Source: Elusimicrobiaceae bacterium
GTDB lineage: Bacteria; Elusimicrobiota; Elusimicrobia; Elusimicrobiales; Elusimicrobiaceae
Direction of reading: 5' to 3'
Length of the DNA stretch: 64,000 nucleotides
NCBI GenBank assembly: GCA_017528825.1
Contig: JAFXOI010000005.1
Coordinates: 46,517 to 110,516, forward strand
The notes beneath the pieces were generated by a model, which was given only the letters and a program-made list of their open reading frames with translations, searched no databases and was not told the DNA's origin. Shown in pieces: positions 10,362 to 22,852 of this stretch. Numbering within the stretch: position 1 is the first letter of the stretch; each line of letters opens with the position of its first letter. A program made the position numbers and the translations under genes.

Positions 10362-11291
10362 TTAATTTTCTTTTTTACCTTCCAAAATAGCCACATAATC
10401 TGCGATGGCTGCTTCTAGAGTAAAGTCGGGCGTATAGCCTGTTTTCTCTTTGGCAAGACTCATATCGGCTTCTGTTTTGTTTTGGAAGAACGGATACGGA
10501 TTATCGATATATTCCGGTTCCAAATTCGTACCCAGTTCATGATTTAAGCAATTAATAATGTCATTATAACTGCGGGCAATCCCCGTGGCAGCATTGAGTA
10601 CACAAGTTTCTTTGCCGTTTTTCATGGCGCATAAATTGGCTTTGACAATATCTTTTACGTACACAAAATCACGCATTTGTTCGCCGTTTTTAAACACGCG
10701 CGGGCGTTTGCCTTCTTTCATTTGTTTATACAACTGATACACCATGCTGGCCATTTTGCCCTTGTAATATTCCCCCGGGCCAAACACATTAAAATAACGC
10801 AAACCGATGATCTTCATATCTTGGTGGTCTTGCGAAAATTTGCGTGCCAAATTATCATCAATGACTTTCGAAAAACCATACACATTTTCCGGATGGGTCG
10901 GTTGCGTTTCTTTCATCGGCACCGCTCCGTTACCATAGGTGGCGGCAGAGGAAGCATAAACTACTTTGCGGATTTCATTTTCAGCCGCATAATTCAAAAT
11001 ATTGCGAAATGCCTCTACATTCTGGCGCATCATTTCGAGTTGGTCCATCACGGTAGTATCGGTAATAGCTGCCTCGTGGAAAATACCGTCATAATAATCC
11101 GGCTCCGGCAATTCTTCAAACAAATTAATTCCGTACACATCGCCCTTAAAACCAATTAAATTTTTGAAATGGCCATTGTGCTTAAAATCGTCCACTACGG
11201 TTACTTCGTGGCCTTGTGCCTCCAAAGTTTTGGCAATATTACTGCCGATAAAGCCAGCACCGCCGGTTACTAAATATTTTTTCTTATCCAT
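10362..11291 (-). CDS. hldD: NAD(P)-dependent sugar epimerase, ADP-glyceromanno-heptose 6-epimerase-like, inside the atp operon
   Basis: A 309-residue extended short-chain dehydrogenase. The NAD(P)-binding TGGAGFIGSNIA lies at residues 9-20, the catalytic Tyr/Lys at YGFSK (about residue 148), and the substrate part has FNVFGPGEYYKGKMAS and MRDFVYVKDIVKANL, which fit HldD/RfaD, the enzyme that makes ADP-L-glycero-D-manno-heptose for the lipopolysaccharide core. Closely related UDP-sugar epimerases remain possible. The gene sits between atpA (9 bp) and atpG (8 bp), interrupting the normally contiguous ATP synthase order, so it must be co-transcribed with that operon. Confidence 0.78.
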   Translation of the reverse strand: MDKKKYLVTGGAGFIGSNIAKTLEAQGHEVTVVDDFKHNGHFKNLIGFKGDVYGINLFEELPEPDYYDGIFHEAAITDTTVMDQLEMMRQNVEAFRNILNYAAENEIRKVVYASSAATYGNGAVPMKETQPTHPENVYGFSKVIDDNLARKFSQDHQDMKIIGLRYFNVFGPGEYYKGKMASMVYQLYKQMKEGKRPRVFKNGEQMRDFVYVKDIVKANLCAMKNGKETCVLNAATGIARSYNDIINCLNHELGTNLEPEYIDNPYPFFQNKTEADMSLAKEKTGYTPDFTLEAAIADYVAILEGKKEN

Positions 11292-11300
11292 AAATATCTC

Positions 11301-12827
11301 CTATTTATTGCCTTTGAAAATTTCTTGGAACTTTGTCAACGCATCATCTATTTGAACCGTTAAATCATCGGTCAATTCGCTTGCTGTATCCAGTGCGTCC
11401 ATGAGCTCTTTCTGTTGTGCGTCTGCCCATGCTAACAGTTGTTTTTCATATGCACGGACATTTTCAACTGCCACACTATCGGTATATCCGTGCACGCCTG
11501 CATACAATACCAAGATTTGCTGACTTAGACGCATGGGTTGATATTGGTCTTGCTTTAGCAGTTCGCTCATGCGTTTGCCGCGTTCGATTTGGCGTTGGGA
11601 TTCTTTGTCTAGTTCAGAACCAAACTGCGCAAACCCGGCCAGCTCTTGATATTGTGACATATCTACGCGCAATGTACCTGCCACTTTGCGCATGGTTTTG
11701 CGTTGAGCCGAACCGCCCACGCGGGAAACAGATAACCCCACATTAATAGCCGGTTTGGTACCGCTTAAAAACAAACTGCTTTCCAAATAAATTTGTCCGT
11801 CCGTAATAGAAATTACGTTAGTCGGAATATAGGCAGAAACGTCATTGGCCTGCGTTTCAATAATAGGCAGTGCCGTCAAGGAGCCGCCGCCGTTTTCTTG
11901 CGATAATTTGCACGCACGTTCTAACAGGCGGGAATGCAAATAAAAGACGTCTCCGGGGTATGCTTCGCGGCCGGGAGGACGGCGCAGCAGCAAAGACATT
12001 TGACGATACGCCTGTGCATGTTTAGACAAATCATCATACACAATCAGCACATCTTTGCCTTTCCACATAAAATATTCCCCGATTGCACATCCGGCATAGG
12101 GAGCAATGTATAAGAGAGAAGCCGGATCTGCCGCCGTAGCAGCTACCACGGTGGTATATTCCATCGCTCCGAAATCTTGCAAGGTTTTCACCACTTGTGC
12201 AACGGTACTGTTTTTCTGTCCGACAGCAACGTAAATACATAAACAACGTTGCTCTTTTGGCAAATTCTTTTGGTTGATAATAGCATCAATAGCAATAGCT
12301 GTTTTACCGGTTTGACGGTCTCCGATGATTAGTTCGCGCTGTCCTTTACCAATAGGCACCAAGGCATCTACCGCCTTCAAGCCGGTTTGCAAAGGTTGTT
12401 TTACCGGTTGGCGCTCTACGATACCCGGAGCAACAATATCCAGCGGCATATTTTTTTCTGACGGGATTTCTCCTTTACCGTCTAACGGACGCCCTAACGG
12501 ATCTACTACCCGTCCGATGATTTGTTCGCCTACCGGGATGCTGATAACTTCCCCGGTGCGTTTCACGGTAGCACCCTCTTGTACCTGATCGTCCGGCCCC
12601 ATTAATACGCAGCCGACGTTATCATATTCCAGGTTCATGGCCATGCCTTTAATGCCGTGGCCAAAATCCACCAGCTCAGATGCTTTCACCTCTTTGAGCC
12701 CGTACACACGCGCAATACCGTCACCCACCTGAATGACAGTACCTACTTCACTCAGATCTGCCCGTGTATCAAAATTTTTTATTTTTTCTTCAATAATATT
12801 GGTTATTTCTTCCGGTCTTATCGCCAT
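11301..12827 (-). CDS. atpA: ATP synthase F1 subunit alpha
   Basis: A 508-residue alpha subunit with the beta-barrel N-domain, the P-loop GDRQTGKT (about residues 169-176), the visual-arginine region ISVSR-like [11 protein letters not shown] and the [27 protein letters not shown] stretch. It forms the non-catalytic sites of the F1 hexamer. Length is normal. It starts 13 bp after atpH and is followed, unusually, by a sugar epimerase gene and not atpG. Confidence 0.95.
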   Translation of the reverse strand: MAIRPEEITNIIEEKIKNFDTRADLSEVGTVIQVGDGIARVYGLKEVKASELVDFGHGIKGMAMNLEYDNVGCVLMGPDDQVQEGATVKRTGEVISIPVGEQIIGRVVDPLGRPLDGKGEIPSEKNMPLDIVAPGIVERQPVKQPLQTGLKAVDALVPIGKGQRELIIGDRQTGKTAIAIDAIINQKNLPKEQRCLCIYVAVGQKNSTVAQVVKTLQDFGAMEYTTVVAATAADPASLLYIAPYAGCAIGEYFMWKGKDVLIVYDDLSKHAQAYRQMSLLLRRPPGREAYPGDVFYLHSRLLERACKLSQENGGGSLTALPIIETQANDVSAYIPTNVISITDGQIYLESSLFLSGTKPAINVGLSVSRVGGSAQRKTMRKVAGTLRVDMSQYQELAGFAQFGSELDKESQRQIERGKRMSELLKQDQYQPMRLSQQILVLYAGVHGYTDSVAVENVRAYEKQLLAWADAQQKELMDALDTASELTDDLTVQIDDALTKFQEIFKGNK

Positions 12828-12840
12828 AATCGCACCGTAA

Positions 12841-13365
12841 TTATCTGGTTAATTCTTCTTGCAATTTTTCAAAACGTCCCTGTACAGAACCGTCTAACAA
12901 CGTATCTCCCATACGCACCCGCAAACCACCTAAAAGTTCCGGTTTGACGGCAAATTGGCCTTGAATTGTTTTGCCGGTGAATTTTCCTAACGTCTGTTCC
13001 ACCCGCTCTTGTTGGGCTTTGCTTAGTTCAAAGGCTGTTTCCACATGGGCCCGCATTACACCCATGCGCTCGTCTAATAGTTGCTGGGTTTGCGACACAC
13101 AGGCCGCTAATAAATAATATCGCTTCGCCTCCAGCAACGTCTCAATAAACTGCGCCGCTATCCGCTCCGTTACTACCTCTGAAACAAATTCTTTTTTCTG
13201 TTTCAATGGAACCGACGGATCCTGCATATAACCGGCAGCACGCTCCAGTAGCGCAGCGGCTTGTGCCAAATTTTTACACACGAAAGCCGCCTGTTCTGCA
13301 TCAGGACTTAGTGCATCCAATGCGCGGGCATAACGACGAGCTAAAATGCGGTCTGTACTTTTCAT
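12841..13365 (-). CDS. atpH: ATP synthase F1 subunit delta
   Basis: A 174-residue stator subunit (OSCP family). The N-terminal six-helix domain begins [15 protein letters not shown] and the C-terminal part has [27 protein letters not shown], the usual delta-family ending 'GG..i.ig....DgSv...L..l'. It links F1 to the b-subunit stalk. It overlaps nothing and sits 4 bp after atpF and 13 bp before atpA. Confidence 0.92.
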   Translation of the reverse strand: MKSTDRILARRYARALDALSPDAEQAAFVCKNLAQAAALLERAAGYMQDPSVPLKQKKEFVSEVVTERIAAQFIETLLEAKRYYLLAACVSQTQQLLDERMGVMRAHVETAFELSKAQQERVEQTLGKFTGKTIQGQFAVKPELLGGLRVRMGDTLLDGSVQGRFEKLQEELTR

Positions 13366-13369
13366 ATCT

Positions 13370-13867
13370 TTATACGCGGGAGCTAATATCGTTTAATACT
13401 TGCTCCACCAGTTGCTCCGAAGCAGAAGCATTGAGTTGTTGTTGCGTCAAACGTTGCGCTGCCAGTAATGCCGTGCGGGCAATCTGGGTACGCGCCTCTT
13501 TCAACGCTTTTTCCTTTTCCGCTTCTATCTGTTCTTTTGCCTGAGCTAATAAATGCGCCGCTTGTTCTTGCGTTTGCGCCAATAATTGCTCTTTTTGAGT
13601 GTTGCCGATGGCCACCGCTTCTTGGATTTTTTGAGCGGCTTGCTGCGAAATATGTTGCAACTTTTCATCTAGGGCTTGTTTGAGTTGCTCAGCTTCCGCA
13701 CGTGCCTGAGCCGCCGCCGTTTGATTATCCGCAATTTGCTTTTCACGGCGATCCAAAGCCGCTATCAGGCCTTTCCATGCCAGCTTATGCAATAACCACA
13801 CCAGTAGCAAAAAATTGACAACTGTTAGCGCCAAAACCCCAAAATCTGGATTTAATAATTGATCCAT
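13370..13867 (-). CDS. atpF: ATP synthase Fo subunit b
   Basis: A 165-residue peripheral stalk protein: one N-terminal membrane helix (about residues 10-30, LALTVVNFLLLVWLLHKLAW) followed by a long Ala/Gln/Glu-rich coiled coil to the C-terminus. This architecture and its place between atpE and atpH identify it. The organism appears to have a single b gene in this operon, so a homodimeric stalk is expected. Confidence 0.92.
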   Translation of the reverse strand: MDQLLNPDFGVLALTVVNFLLLVWLLHKLAWKGLIAALDRREKQIADNQTAAAQARAEAEQLKQALDEKLQHISQQAAQKIQEAVAIGNTQKEQLLAQTQEQAAHLLAQAKEQIEAEKEKALKEARTQIARTALLAAQRLTQQQLNASASEQLVEQVLNDISSRV

Positions 13868-13887
13868 ATCCCCTGCCTATTGGGCAA

Positions 13888-14115
13888 TTACATGACCATG
13901 GTTAATAAACAAATGACCAGACCCAACATCGCGGCCCCTTCCAACAAAGCGGCGATAATAATCATGGTCGTGCGGATGCTGTTACCGGCTTCCGGTTGAC
14001 GGGCCGTTCCTTCCAAGGCCGCAGTACCGATTTTACCCAGTCCCAATCCGGCTCCGATTACCGTTAGTCCGGCTCCGATACCGGCCGCGATAAATTTCAA
14101 TGCAGTAAGTTCCAT
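13888..14115 (-). CDS. atpE: ATP synthase Fo subunit c
   Basis: A 75-residue proteolipid with two membrane helices joined by the polar loop ARQPEA (residues 38-43). The ion-binding carboxylate is Glu59 in ALLEGAAMLG. In Na+-type c subunits a glutamine is found in helix 1 and a serine follows the glutamate; here the equivalent positions are leucine (in GLGLGKIG) and glycine, so the ring is predicted to carry protons. Spacing to atpB is 33 bp. Confidence 0.93.
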   Translation of the reverse strand: MELTALKFIAAGIGAGLTVIGAGLGLGKIGTAALEGTARQPEAGNSIRTTMIIIAALLEGAAMLGLVICLLTMVM

Positions 14116-14148
14116 ACGTTTCTCTCCTTTTGCGGTTTCCCGCGTAAA

Positions 14149-14910
14149 TTAATGCGAATGAATCACAAGTCCAACATAAATTGACGTCAGTAGCGTAAAT
14201 ACATACGCCTGTAAAAATGCTACCAACAATTCCAAAAACGTCATAAAAATCTCAAGGCCCATCGCAGGGATGGCCGAGCCGACGCCGGCTATTTTGCTCA
14301 TTTGTCCGATGATAAAAACGATTAACAATAAGCTAAGCAACACCATATGCCCCGAAAGCATATTGGCAAACAAACGAATAGCCAACACGCAAACACGAAT
14401 GAGTAAGCTGATTACTTCCAGCGGGAAAATAAGCGGCACGAGCCACCACGGTGTCCCGCCGGGGACAAAGGTTTTAATAAAACCGACCGGCCCGTGAAAT
14501 TTAATACCGCAATATACAATTAACGCGCCGGAACAAAGGGCCAGTCCTCCCGTTACCGAAATGTTAGAAGTAATGGTTTTGACTTCCGGAATTAAGCCGG
14601 CTAAATTAGAAAATAAAATAAACAGGAAAAGTGTGCAAAAGTAAGACAAAAAGGTTTTCCCTTCCACGCCCATACCGGGGATGACAATACCGTCGCGCAT
14701 AAAACCCACATACTCTTCCCCAGCGGTACGCATTAGGCGGGCAAACACGCTCTTCCCCTGGCGGGACAACAACCATCCCGTTAGCAAAAGGATGATACTA
14801 ATGCAAAACATGGTAACAGTATGCGCCGTCAAAGGTAGATGAATCGTACCTAACATGACCCCAAAATCGTGGTCCAAAATATGATGCGCAATCGTTTGAG
14901 ATACTTCCAT
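14149..14910 (-). CDS. atpB: ATP synthase Fo subunit a
   Basis: A 253-residue membrane subunit with five to six hydrophobic segments. The essential arginine of the ion path is in LAIRLFANMLSGHMVL, and the last helix holds FLELLVAFLQAYVFTLLTSIYVGLV. It forms the half-channels next to the c ring. It is 3 bp downstream of the atpI-like gene and upstream of atpE, in the standard order. Confidence 0.94.
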   Translation of the reverse strand: MEVSQTIAHHILDHDFGVMLGTIHLPLTAHTVTMFCISIILLLTGWLLSRQGKSVFARLMRTAGEEYVGFMRDGIVIPGMGVEGKTFLSYFCTLFLFILFSNLAGLIPEVKTITSNISVTGGLALCSGALIVYCGIKFHGPVGFIKTFVPGGTPWWLVPLIFPLEVISLLIRVCVLAIRLFANMLSGHMVLLSLLLIVFIIGQMSKIAGVGSAIPAMGLEIFMTFLELLVAFLQAYVFTLLTSIYVGLVIHSH

Positions 14911-14913
14911 GTA

Positions 14914-15147
14914 TTAAGATCCTTTCCGTTTGTCTTGTGTGGCTAGGCGGCGCGCTTCTTTGATGACGATATACATCCCCAGCGCAAAGCCCAGTAGCAC
15001 TCCTGCTAAAATCCCCCACGGAGTAGTCTGCCAATGTTTATCGGCCCAAAAGCCGCCCGCTGTGCCTAGTGCCACCGCAGTGGCAAATTCTAAACCAAGG
15101 GTAGTAATGGCAACAGTATCTTGTGCGTTAAACGGCCCCATACGCAT
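14914..15147 (-). CDS. AtpI/AtpZ-like small membrane protein heading the atp operon
   Basis: A 77-residue protein with two membrane helices (about residues 12-32 and 41-62), the second with WGILAGVLLGFALGMYIVIKE, typical of the AtpI/AtpZ group of ATP synthase assembly or Mg2+-linked factors. The ATG at 15147 is preferred over an in-frame start at 15201 because a GAGAGGAG box lies 7 nt upstream and homologues begin near here. It is the first gene of the ATP synthase operon, 3 bp before atpB. Confidence 0.75.
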   Translation of the reverse strand: MRMGPFNAQDTVAITTLGLEFATAVALGTAGGFWADKHWQTTPWGILAGVLLGFALGMYIVIKEARRLATQDKRKGS

Positions 15148-15180
15148 GACAAATCTCCTCTCGCAACAGGGGATACTTAT

Positions 15181-15186
15181 ATTATA
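15181..15186 (-). promoter_or_regulatory. Putative -10 element of the ATP synthase operon
   Basis: On the minus strand a perfect TATAAT lies 33 bp upstream of the start at 15147, in an A/T-rich stretch. No good -35 box is visible at 16-18 bp, so this is a tentative call resting on position and the -10 alone. Confidence 0.45.
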
Positions 15187-15281
15187 AAAAAAATCCGCCA
15201 AAAATGCAGGGGATGTTTTAGGGGAGAAAAATTAATAATACGCAATTATAGGATCGAAGATGATATATTTTCTATAAGTCT

Positions 15282-15776
15282 TTACATCCTATACATCCGA
15301 CAGAAATCTTTTGTACACGTCCCATTTCCTATATACACCCCTTCCGTTTTGCACAATTGATTATATTTGTCCGTTGAATTCTCCGTAAAAGCCCAACAGA
15401 CTGTCTCCGGAAAACTTCCCACAAAGTAATGTACATATCCATTCTGTAACGTTTGCGTATTTTCACAATGTACACGACCATAACTCGTACCAATCTCTGC
15501 TCGGCAATATCCCCATGGATAGGAACACTGATTCTTACTCTGATTTAGAGTGCAACCGCTGGGAAGCATGTCTAAAGCCGTCATATCGTTGGTATAGGTT
15601 CCATTGGCCATAAAATATATTTTTTCTGCCTGATACAAGGCGTCTGTAGCTGCTTTCAATGTTGCAAACCGACTGCGCATGACTGCCTTTTCATACTGCG
15701 GCAAGGCAATCGCAGACAAAATGCCGATAATTAACACAACTACTAACAATTCAATGAGCGTAAATGCTTTTTTCAT
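15282..15776 (-). CDS. Type IV prepilin-like protein (orphan)
   Basis: A 164-residue prepilin beginning MKKAFTLIELLVVVLIIG, cleaved after Ala4 (Ala replaces the common Gly), with Glu5 of the mature chain and the ALPQYEKAVMRSRFATLKAATD helix. The start at 15776 is preceded by AGGAAG. Three cysteine-containing segments (CTLNQSKNQC, CWAFTENSTDKYNQLC, CTKDFC) suggest disulphide loops in the globular head. It lies alone between the GH13 gene and the ATP synthase operon. Confidence 0.88.
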   Translation of the reverse strand: MKKAFTLIELLVVVLIIGILSAIALPQYEKAVMRSRFATLKAATDALYQAEKIYFMANGTYTNDMTALDMLPSGCTLNQSKNQCSYPWGYCRAEIGTSYGRVHCENTQTLQNGYVHYFVGSFPETVCWAFTENSTDKYNQLCKTEGVYIGNGTCTKDFCRMYRM

Positions 15777-15889
15777 ACATCTTCCTGTGATAATTTTCTT
15801 AAATGATACTAAAAAATAATTGGCAAGCGTTTTCTTTTCCTCCATAAGAAAAGGACGCCTCGCAATAATAAGACAGGATACCATAAAAA

Positions 15890-15915
15890 AACGCAAGACA
15901 AAAATGCCTTGCGTT
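15890..15915 (-). terminator. Rho-independent terminator after the GH13 gene
   Basis: AACGCAAG and CTTGCGTT arms flanked by an A-run on one side and a T-run on the other. It lies 20 bp after the stop of the gene ending at 15935 and works on the minus strand; it could act on both strands. Confidence 0.85.
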
Positions 15916-15934
15916 TTTTGGAGAATAGAATTAT

Positions 15935-17395
15935 TTACATCTGATAGGTAAAAATTTTGCTTTCAAAGGGTTTGAGTTCTATTTCAAATCCCTGTTGACC
16001 CATTTCCGGTGAGTAGGCTATCTCCGTCTCGGAAAATTCCTCACGTACATTGCCGGCCGCGGGATTAATTTTAAATTTCACTCTTCCTTTGGCAGGTCGA
16101 TCACTGTAATTAATCAGTACCATAGATACCGTATTCATTTGTTTCCAAGTCCAGCTCAAAATGTTGCGGTTTGTTTCATCTTCTTCGGAAACAGGCATTA
16201 CATCAAACAAAGCCCATTGCCCGCCGTGGAAAGTAGGTTGATTGGCAATTTTGAGCAATTTGTCATAGTAATTGCGAATCGAAATATCTTCCGCAAAATC
16301 ATCCTGCACATATTGAATGGGTAAGCGGCGGGTGCGCCCCATCAGCTGAAACAAATAGATCATACGTGCACCGGGCAAGGTGGCAATCAAGGTGCTGGCC
16401 GCCAAAGATTTTTCCCGGCCGAAGGCCTGTATACATTCTTCTTCGTCGTGGTTAGTGGTAAAGCGGATCGAACGCATCTGAAATAAATGTTCGGCGCGCA
16501 AATGGCCTTTAATATCTTCCGGATTAGAAAAGCGTAAGCGGTCATAGAGCACTTTATCGTACGTATAATCAAAACCCAATTGCTGTATTTCCCACTCCAG
16601 TCCCCAATATACTTCGGCGATAAATGTAAAATCCGGATATTGTTGATGCACCGCTTCCAACGCGCAGGACCAAAATTCTTCTTTGGGCAAATTCCCGCCG
16701 ATAAATTCCCACCATGTATCCCGATGTACTTTATTAAGCCCGAGCATGGCCATATCGCAACGGACCCCATCGCACAAGCTGGCTACGTGCAACAGATTTT
16801 GCAACATTACTTTTTTCGTTTCGGGATTAAAATAATTGAGTTGGGCCGTATCTGTCCACGGAGCAAAATAGGGGTCGCGCCCGTGGGCAATCCACACTCC
16901 GTTTTGATTTTGGAAAAACCAATCTTTGTGATTGTTCGGCTCGTGCGTGCCGGTATTGATATACAAATCGGGTGCTTCGGTTACCATCGGGCAATCTATC
17001 GCCGTATGATTATGCACAAAATCAAGCAGCAACGAAATACCCATGGCATTTAGTTTTGCGCGCAATTGTTTTAAACTATCTTCTCCGCCTAAATCTTCCG
17101 CCGGTTCATAAGCATATACAGCGTACGGAGAAGCCATAATGTGATCTACGGAAAAATCCGGTTTTACCGCGCGAATTTGCGCTTGGATATCCGCGTTCTG
17201 ACGGGCGATTTCGGTAGCTTTAGGGCTTTGTTTCCACACGCCCATCAACCACACAGCATCAAAACCGCGGTCCTTAAACAATTGCCAATACTCATCGGGA
17301 ATTTCATGCAACAAAAATGTCCGCCCGTGTTTGGCCGCCAAACGACTCAACCAAGCGCGTGTGTTGATTTCTAAGATGTGTGGATTGGTTCGCAT
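15935..17395 (-). CDS. Glycoside hydrolase family 13 (alpha-amylase type) enzyme
   Basis: A 486-residue cytoplasmic protein without a signal peptide. GH13 signatures are all visible: DFVHNH (region I, about residue 125), DGVRCDMAML with the nucleophile Asp214, FIAEVYW with the acid/base Glu261, and FTTNHDEE with Asp317. A beta-sandwich C-terminal domain follows (about 400-486). The exact substrate (maltodextrin, glycogen or sucrose-like) cannot be read from the sequence. The RBS GGGAGA stands 5 nt before the ATG. It is a single gene between a terminator and gyrA. Confidence 0.85.
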   Translation of the reverse strand: MRTNPHILEINTRAWLSRLAAKHGRTFLLHEIPDEYWQLFKDRGFDAVWLMGVWKQSPKATEIARQNADIQAQIRAVKPDFSVDHIMASPYAVYAYEPAEDLGGEDSLKQLRAKLNAMGISLLLDFVHNHTAIDCPMVTEAPDLYINTGTHEPNNHKDWFFQNQNGVWIAHGRDPYFAPWTDTAQLNYFNPETKKVMLQNLLHVASLCDGVRCDMAMLGLNKVHRDTWWEFIGGNLPKEEFWSCALEAVHQQYPDFTFIAEVYWGLEWEIQQLGFDYTYDKVLYDRLRFSNPEDIKGHLRAEHLFQMRSIRFTTNHDEEECIQAFGREKSLAASTLIATLPGARMIYLFQLMGRTRRLPIQYVQDDFAEDISIRNYYDKLLKIANQPTFHGGQWALFDVMPVSEEDETNRNILSWTWKQMNTVSMVLINYSDRPAKGRVKFKINPAAGNVREEFSETEIAYSPEMGQQGFEIELKPFESKIFTYQM

Positions 17396-17469
17396 GAAAA
17401 TCTCCCTAGGTAAGTTATACCACTTTTAAGACGGGTTTGTAAAGAAATTTTTATGGGTTATATAACGAA

Positions 17470-17497
17470 CGCCGGTACTGATTTCTCAGCACCGGCG
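17470..17497 (-). terminator. Possible terminator hairpin after gyrA
   Basis: CGCCGGT (17470-17476) and ACCGGCG (17491-17497) with an inner CTGA/TCAG pair form a strong hairpin 25 bp after the gyrA stop. On the minus strand it lacks a clean T-run (TTCGTTATA follows), so termination may be weak. Confidence 0.5.
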
Positions 17498-17521
17498 CGG
17501 AGTACGAATATGAAAACTCTG

Positions 17522-20041
17522 TTAGGCTTCTGCCGGAGTTTCTTCCTCGTCTTTAATTACCGGAGCAATACGGGCAATCTTATCGCCTTCCTCTAAACGT
17601 ACCAAACGTACGCCTTGTGCATTGCGTCCTACGGAGCGAATTTCTTCACAGCGGGTGCGGATGGTCATGCCTTTTTCCGTTACCACCATTAAGTCTTTGC
17701 TCTCGTCTACCAGTTTAATACCGACGACCGCACCGTTGCGTTCGCTGGTCTTAATGGTAATCACACCCATACCACCACGGTGTTGACGTTTATATTCGCT
17801 AAACGCGGTGCGTTTTCCGTAGCCGTTTTCACAAACCGACAATACATCGGGTTGTTCACCGTCCGTCGGGGCTTGTTCCATACCCACCACTTCGTCGCCT
17901 TTGGCCAGCGAAATGGCACGCACACCCTTGGCCGGGCGGCCCATGGAGCGCACTTCATTTTCATCAAAGCGGATGGATTTACCGTGCTTGGTAGCAATGG
18001 CAATATCACTCTTACCAAATGTCATTTGCACGCTAATTAGCACGTCGCCTTCTTCCAGTCCGATGGCAATAATACCGCTGCGGCGGATATTGGCAAATTC
18101 ACCCAGTTCCACACGTTTAATACTGCCCATGCGGGTGCACATGGTCAAAAAGGCCGTTTCGCCTTCGTGTTTCTTGGGATTGAAATCTTCAATCGGTAAG
18201 GCAGAGGTTACTTTTTCTTCTCCGTTGAGTTGCAATAAATTGACCAAGGCTTTACCTTTGGACATGCGGTTGCCTTCGGGAATTTCAAAGGCGCGCAACG
18301 CAAACACGCGGCCGCGGTTAGTGAACATTAATACGGTAGCGTGAGAAGACATAATGAACAAATGTTCCATAAAGTCTTCTTCTTTTGTTTTGCTGCCAAT
18401 AATTCCTTTTCCGCCGCGGTTTTGGCTCTTGTAGGTAGAGAGCGGAATGCGTTTGGCATAGCCGTCATTGGAAATGGTAATAACGACATCTTCCTTCTCA
18501 ATGAAATCTTCCATAGAGAAGTCCGTCATATCCGGTCCGATTTCGGTGCGGCGCGGATCTCCATAGTTTTTCTTGAGTTCGGCCAGTTCGTTGACGATAA
18601 TGTCCAAGATTTTTTGCGGGTCAGCCAAAATACCTTGCAATTCGGCAATGAGTTTCAAAAGTTCTTTTTGCTCTTGCTCAATGGCCGCGCTGGACAACTG
18701 TGTCAGTTGGTGTAAGCGCATATCCAAAATGGCTTGGGCTTGTACTTCCGACAAGGTAAATTTATTCATCAATGCCACTTTGGCCGTCGGTACATCAGCG
18801 CTGTTGCGGATAATGGTAACTACTTCATCCATATTGGCAATGGCAATAAGCAACCCGGACAAAATATGCTCGCGGCGCACCGCTTTATTCAAATCAAATT
18901 TCGTGCGGTTGGTAACCACTTCTTGGCGGTGTTTGACATAGCATTTCATGACGTCTTTGATAGACAACACGCGCGGGCGGCCGTCCACAATGGCCAGCAT
19001 ATTGACCGGGAAAGAGGTTTGCAACTGGGTATGTTTATAGAGGTGGTTGAGCACCACTTGAGCATTGCCGTCGCGTTTAATTTCAATCACCAAGCGCATA
19101 CCGCGGCGATCCGACTCGTCGCGAATATCGGCAATATCGGTAATCTTTTTATCGCGCACTAAACCGACAATGGTTTCAATGAGTGAGGTCTTATTGACCA
19201 TGTACGGAATTTCGGTAACGATAATGGCTTCGCGTCCGCCTTTTCTTTCTTCAATCTCCGTCTTGGCTTGCACTTTTACACTACCGTGTCCGGTTTCAAA
19301 ATACTCATAAATACCGCGCGTTCCGCGGATGATAGCACCCGTCGGGAAATCGGGCCCTTTGATGATTTTCATCATTTCTTTTACGGTAATGGCCGGGTTT
19401 TTAATATAAGCGATAATACCGTCGCACACTTCCCCTAAATTGTGGGTCGGAATGTTGGTCGCCATACCTACGGCAATACCGGATGAACCGTTGACCAAAA
19501 GGGCCGGGAATTTGGCCGGTAGTACGGACGGTTCCATCAAAGAGCCGTCATAGTTAGGAATCATTTTGACGGTATCTTTGTCTAAATCGTTAAGCAGCTC
19601 ATCGGATACTTTGGCCAAGCGGCATTCGGTATAACGCATGGCGGCGGCAGAATCTCCGTCAATAGAACCGAAGTTTCCCTGTCCGTCCACTAACGGCTGG
19701 CGGATGGAAAAATCTTGCGCCAAACGTACTAATGTGTCATATACAGCGGTATCGCCGTGCGGGTGATATTTACCGAGCACATCCCCTACCACACGGGCTG
19801 ATTTCTTATAGGGTTTATTGTATTTCAAACCCATTTCGTTCATGGAATATAATACACGGCGGTGTACCGGTTTTAAGCCGTCGCGTACGTCGGGTAGAGC
19901 ACGCCCGACGATTACGCTCATCGCGTAGTCAATATAATACGAACGCATTTCATGGGCAATATCACGTTGTTGGATGTTGCCAAATAAATCCACATTATTT
20001 TGTTGCGGTTCTTGTACCGTTCCAGTTAGTTCTTCACTCAT
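17522..20041 (-). CDS. gyrA: DNA gyrase subunit A
   Basis: An 839-residue type IIA topoisomerase subunit. The catalytic tyrosine is Tyr137 in AAMRYTEC; the quinolone region reads [10 protein letters not shown], so threonine (residue 98) takes the place of E. coli Ser83. The C-terminal beta-pinwheel has the GyrA-box variant QNRGGKG, which supports gyrase and not topoisomerase IV. With GyrB it introduces negative supercoils. The gene follows gyrB by 29 bp and belongs to the gyrA-gyrB-DUF721-dnaN-dnaA block. Confidence 0.96.
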   Translation of the reverse strand: MSEELTGTVQEPQQNNVDLFGNIQQRDIAHEMRSYYIDYAMSVIVGRALPDVRDGLKPVHRRVLYSMNEMGLKYNKPYKKSARVVGDVLGKYHPHGDTAVYDTLVRLAQDFSIRQPLVDGQGNFGSIDGDSAAAMRYTECRLAKVSDELLNDLDKDTVKMIPNYDGSLMEPSVLPAKFPALLVNGSSGIAVGMATNIPTHNLGEVCDGIIAYIKNPAITVKEMMKIIKGPDFPTGAIIRGTRGIYEYFETGHGSVKVQAKTEIEERKGGREAIIVTEIPYMVNKTSLIETIVGLVRDKKITDIADIRDESDRRGMRLVIEIKRDGNAQVVLNHLYKHTQLQTSFPVNMLAIVDGRPRVLSIKDVMKCYVKHRQEVVTNRTKFDLNKAVRREHILSGLLIAIANMDEVVTIIRNSADVPTAKVALMNKFTLSEVQAQAILDMRLHQLTQLSSAAIEQEQKELLKLIAELQGILADPQKILDIIVNELAELKKNYGDPRRTEIGPDMTDFSMEDFIEKEDVVITISNDGYAKRIPLSTYKSQNRGGKGIIGSKTKEEDFMEHLFIMSSHATVLMFTNRGRVFALRAFEIPEGNRMSKGKALVNLLQLNGEEKVTSALPIEDFNPKKHEGETAFLTMCTRMGSIKRVELGEFANIRRSGIIAIGLEEGDVLISVQMTFGKSDIAIATKHGKSIRFDENEVRSMGRPAKGVRAISLAKGDEVVGMEQAPTDGEQPDVLSVCENGYGKRTAFSEYKRQHRGGMGVITIKTSERNGAVVGIKLVDESKDLMVVTEKGMTIRTRCEEIRSVGRNAQGVRLVRLEEGDKIARIAPVIKDEEETPAEA

Positions 20042-20070
20042 GGTTTATAAACTCCTGTTAAATCGTGGGA

Positions 20071-22852
<2,782 letters not shown>

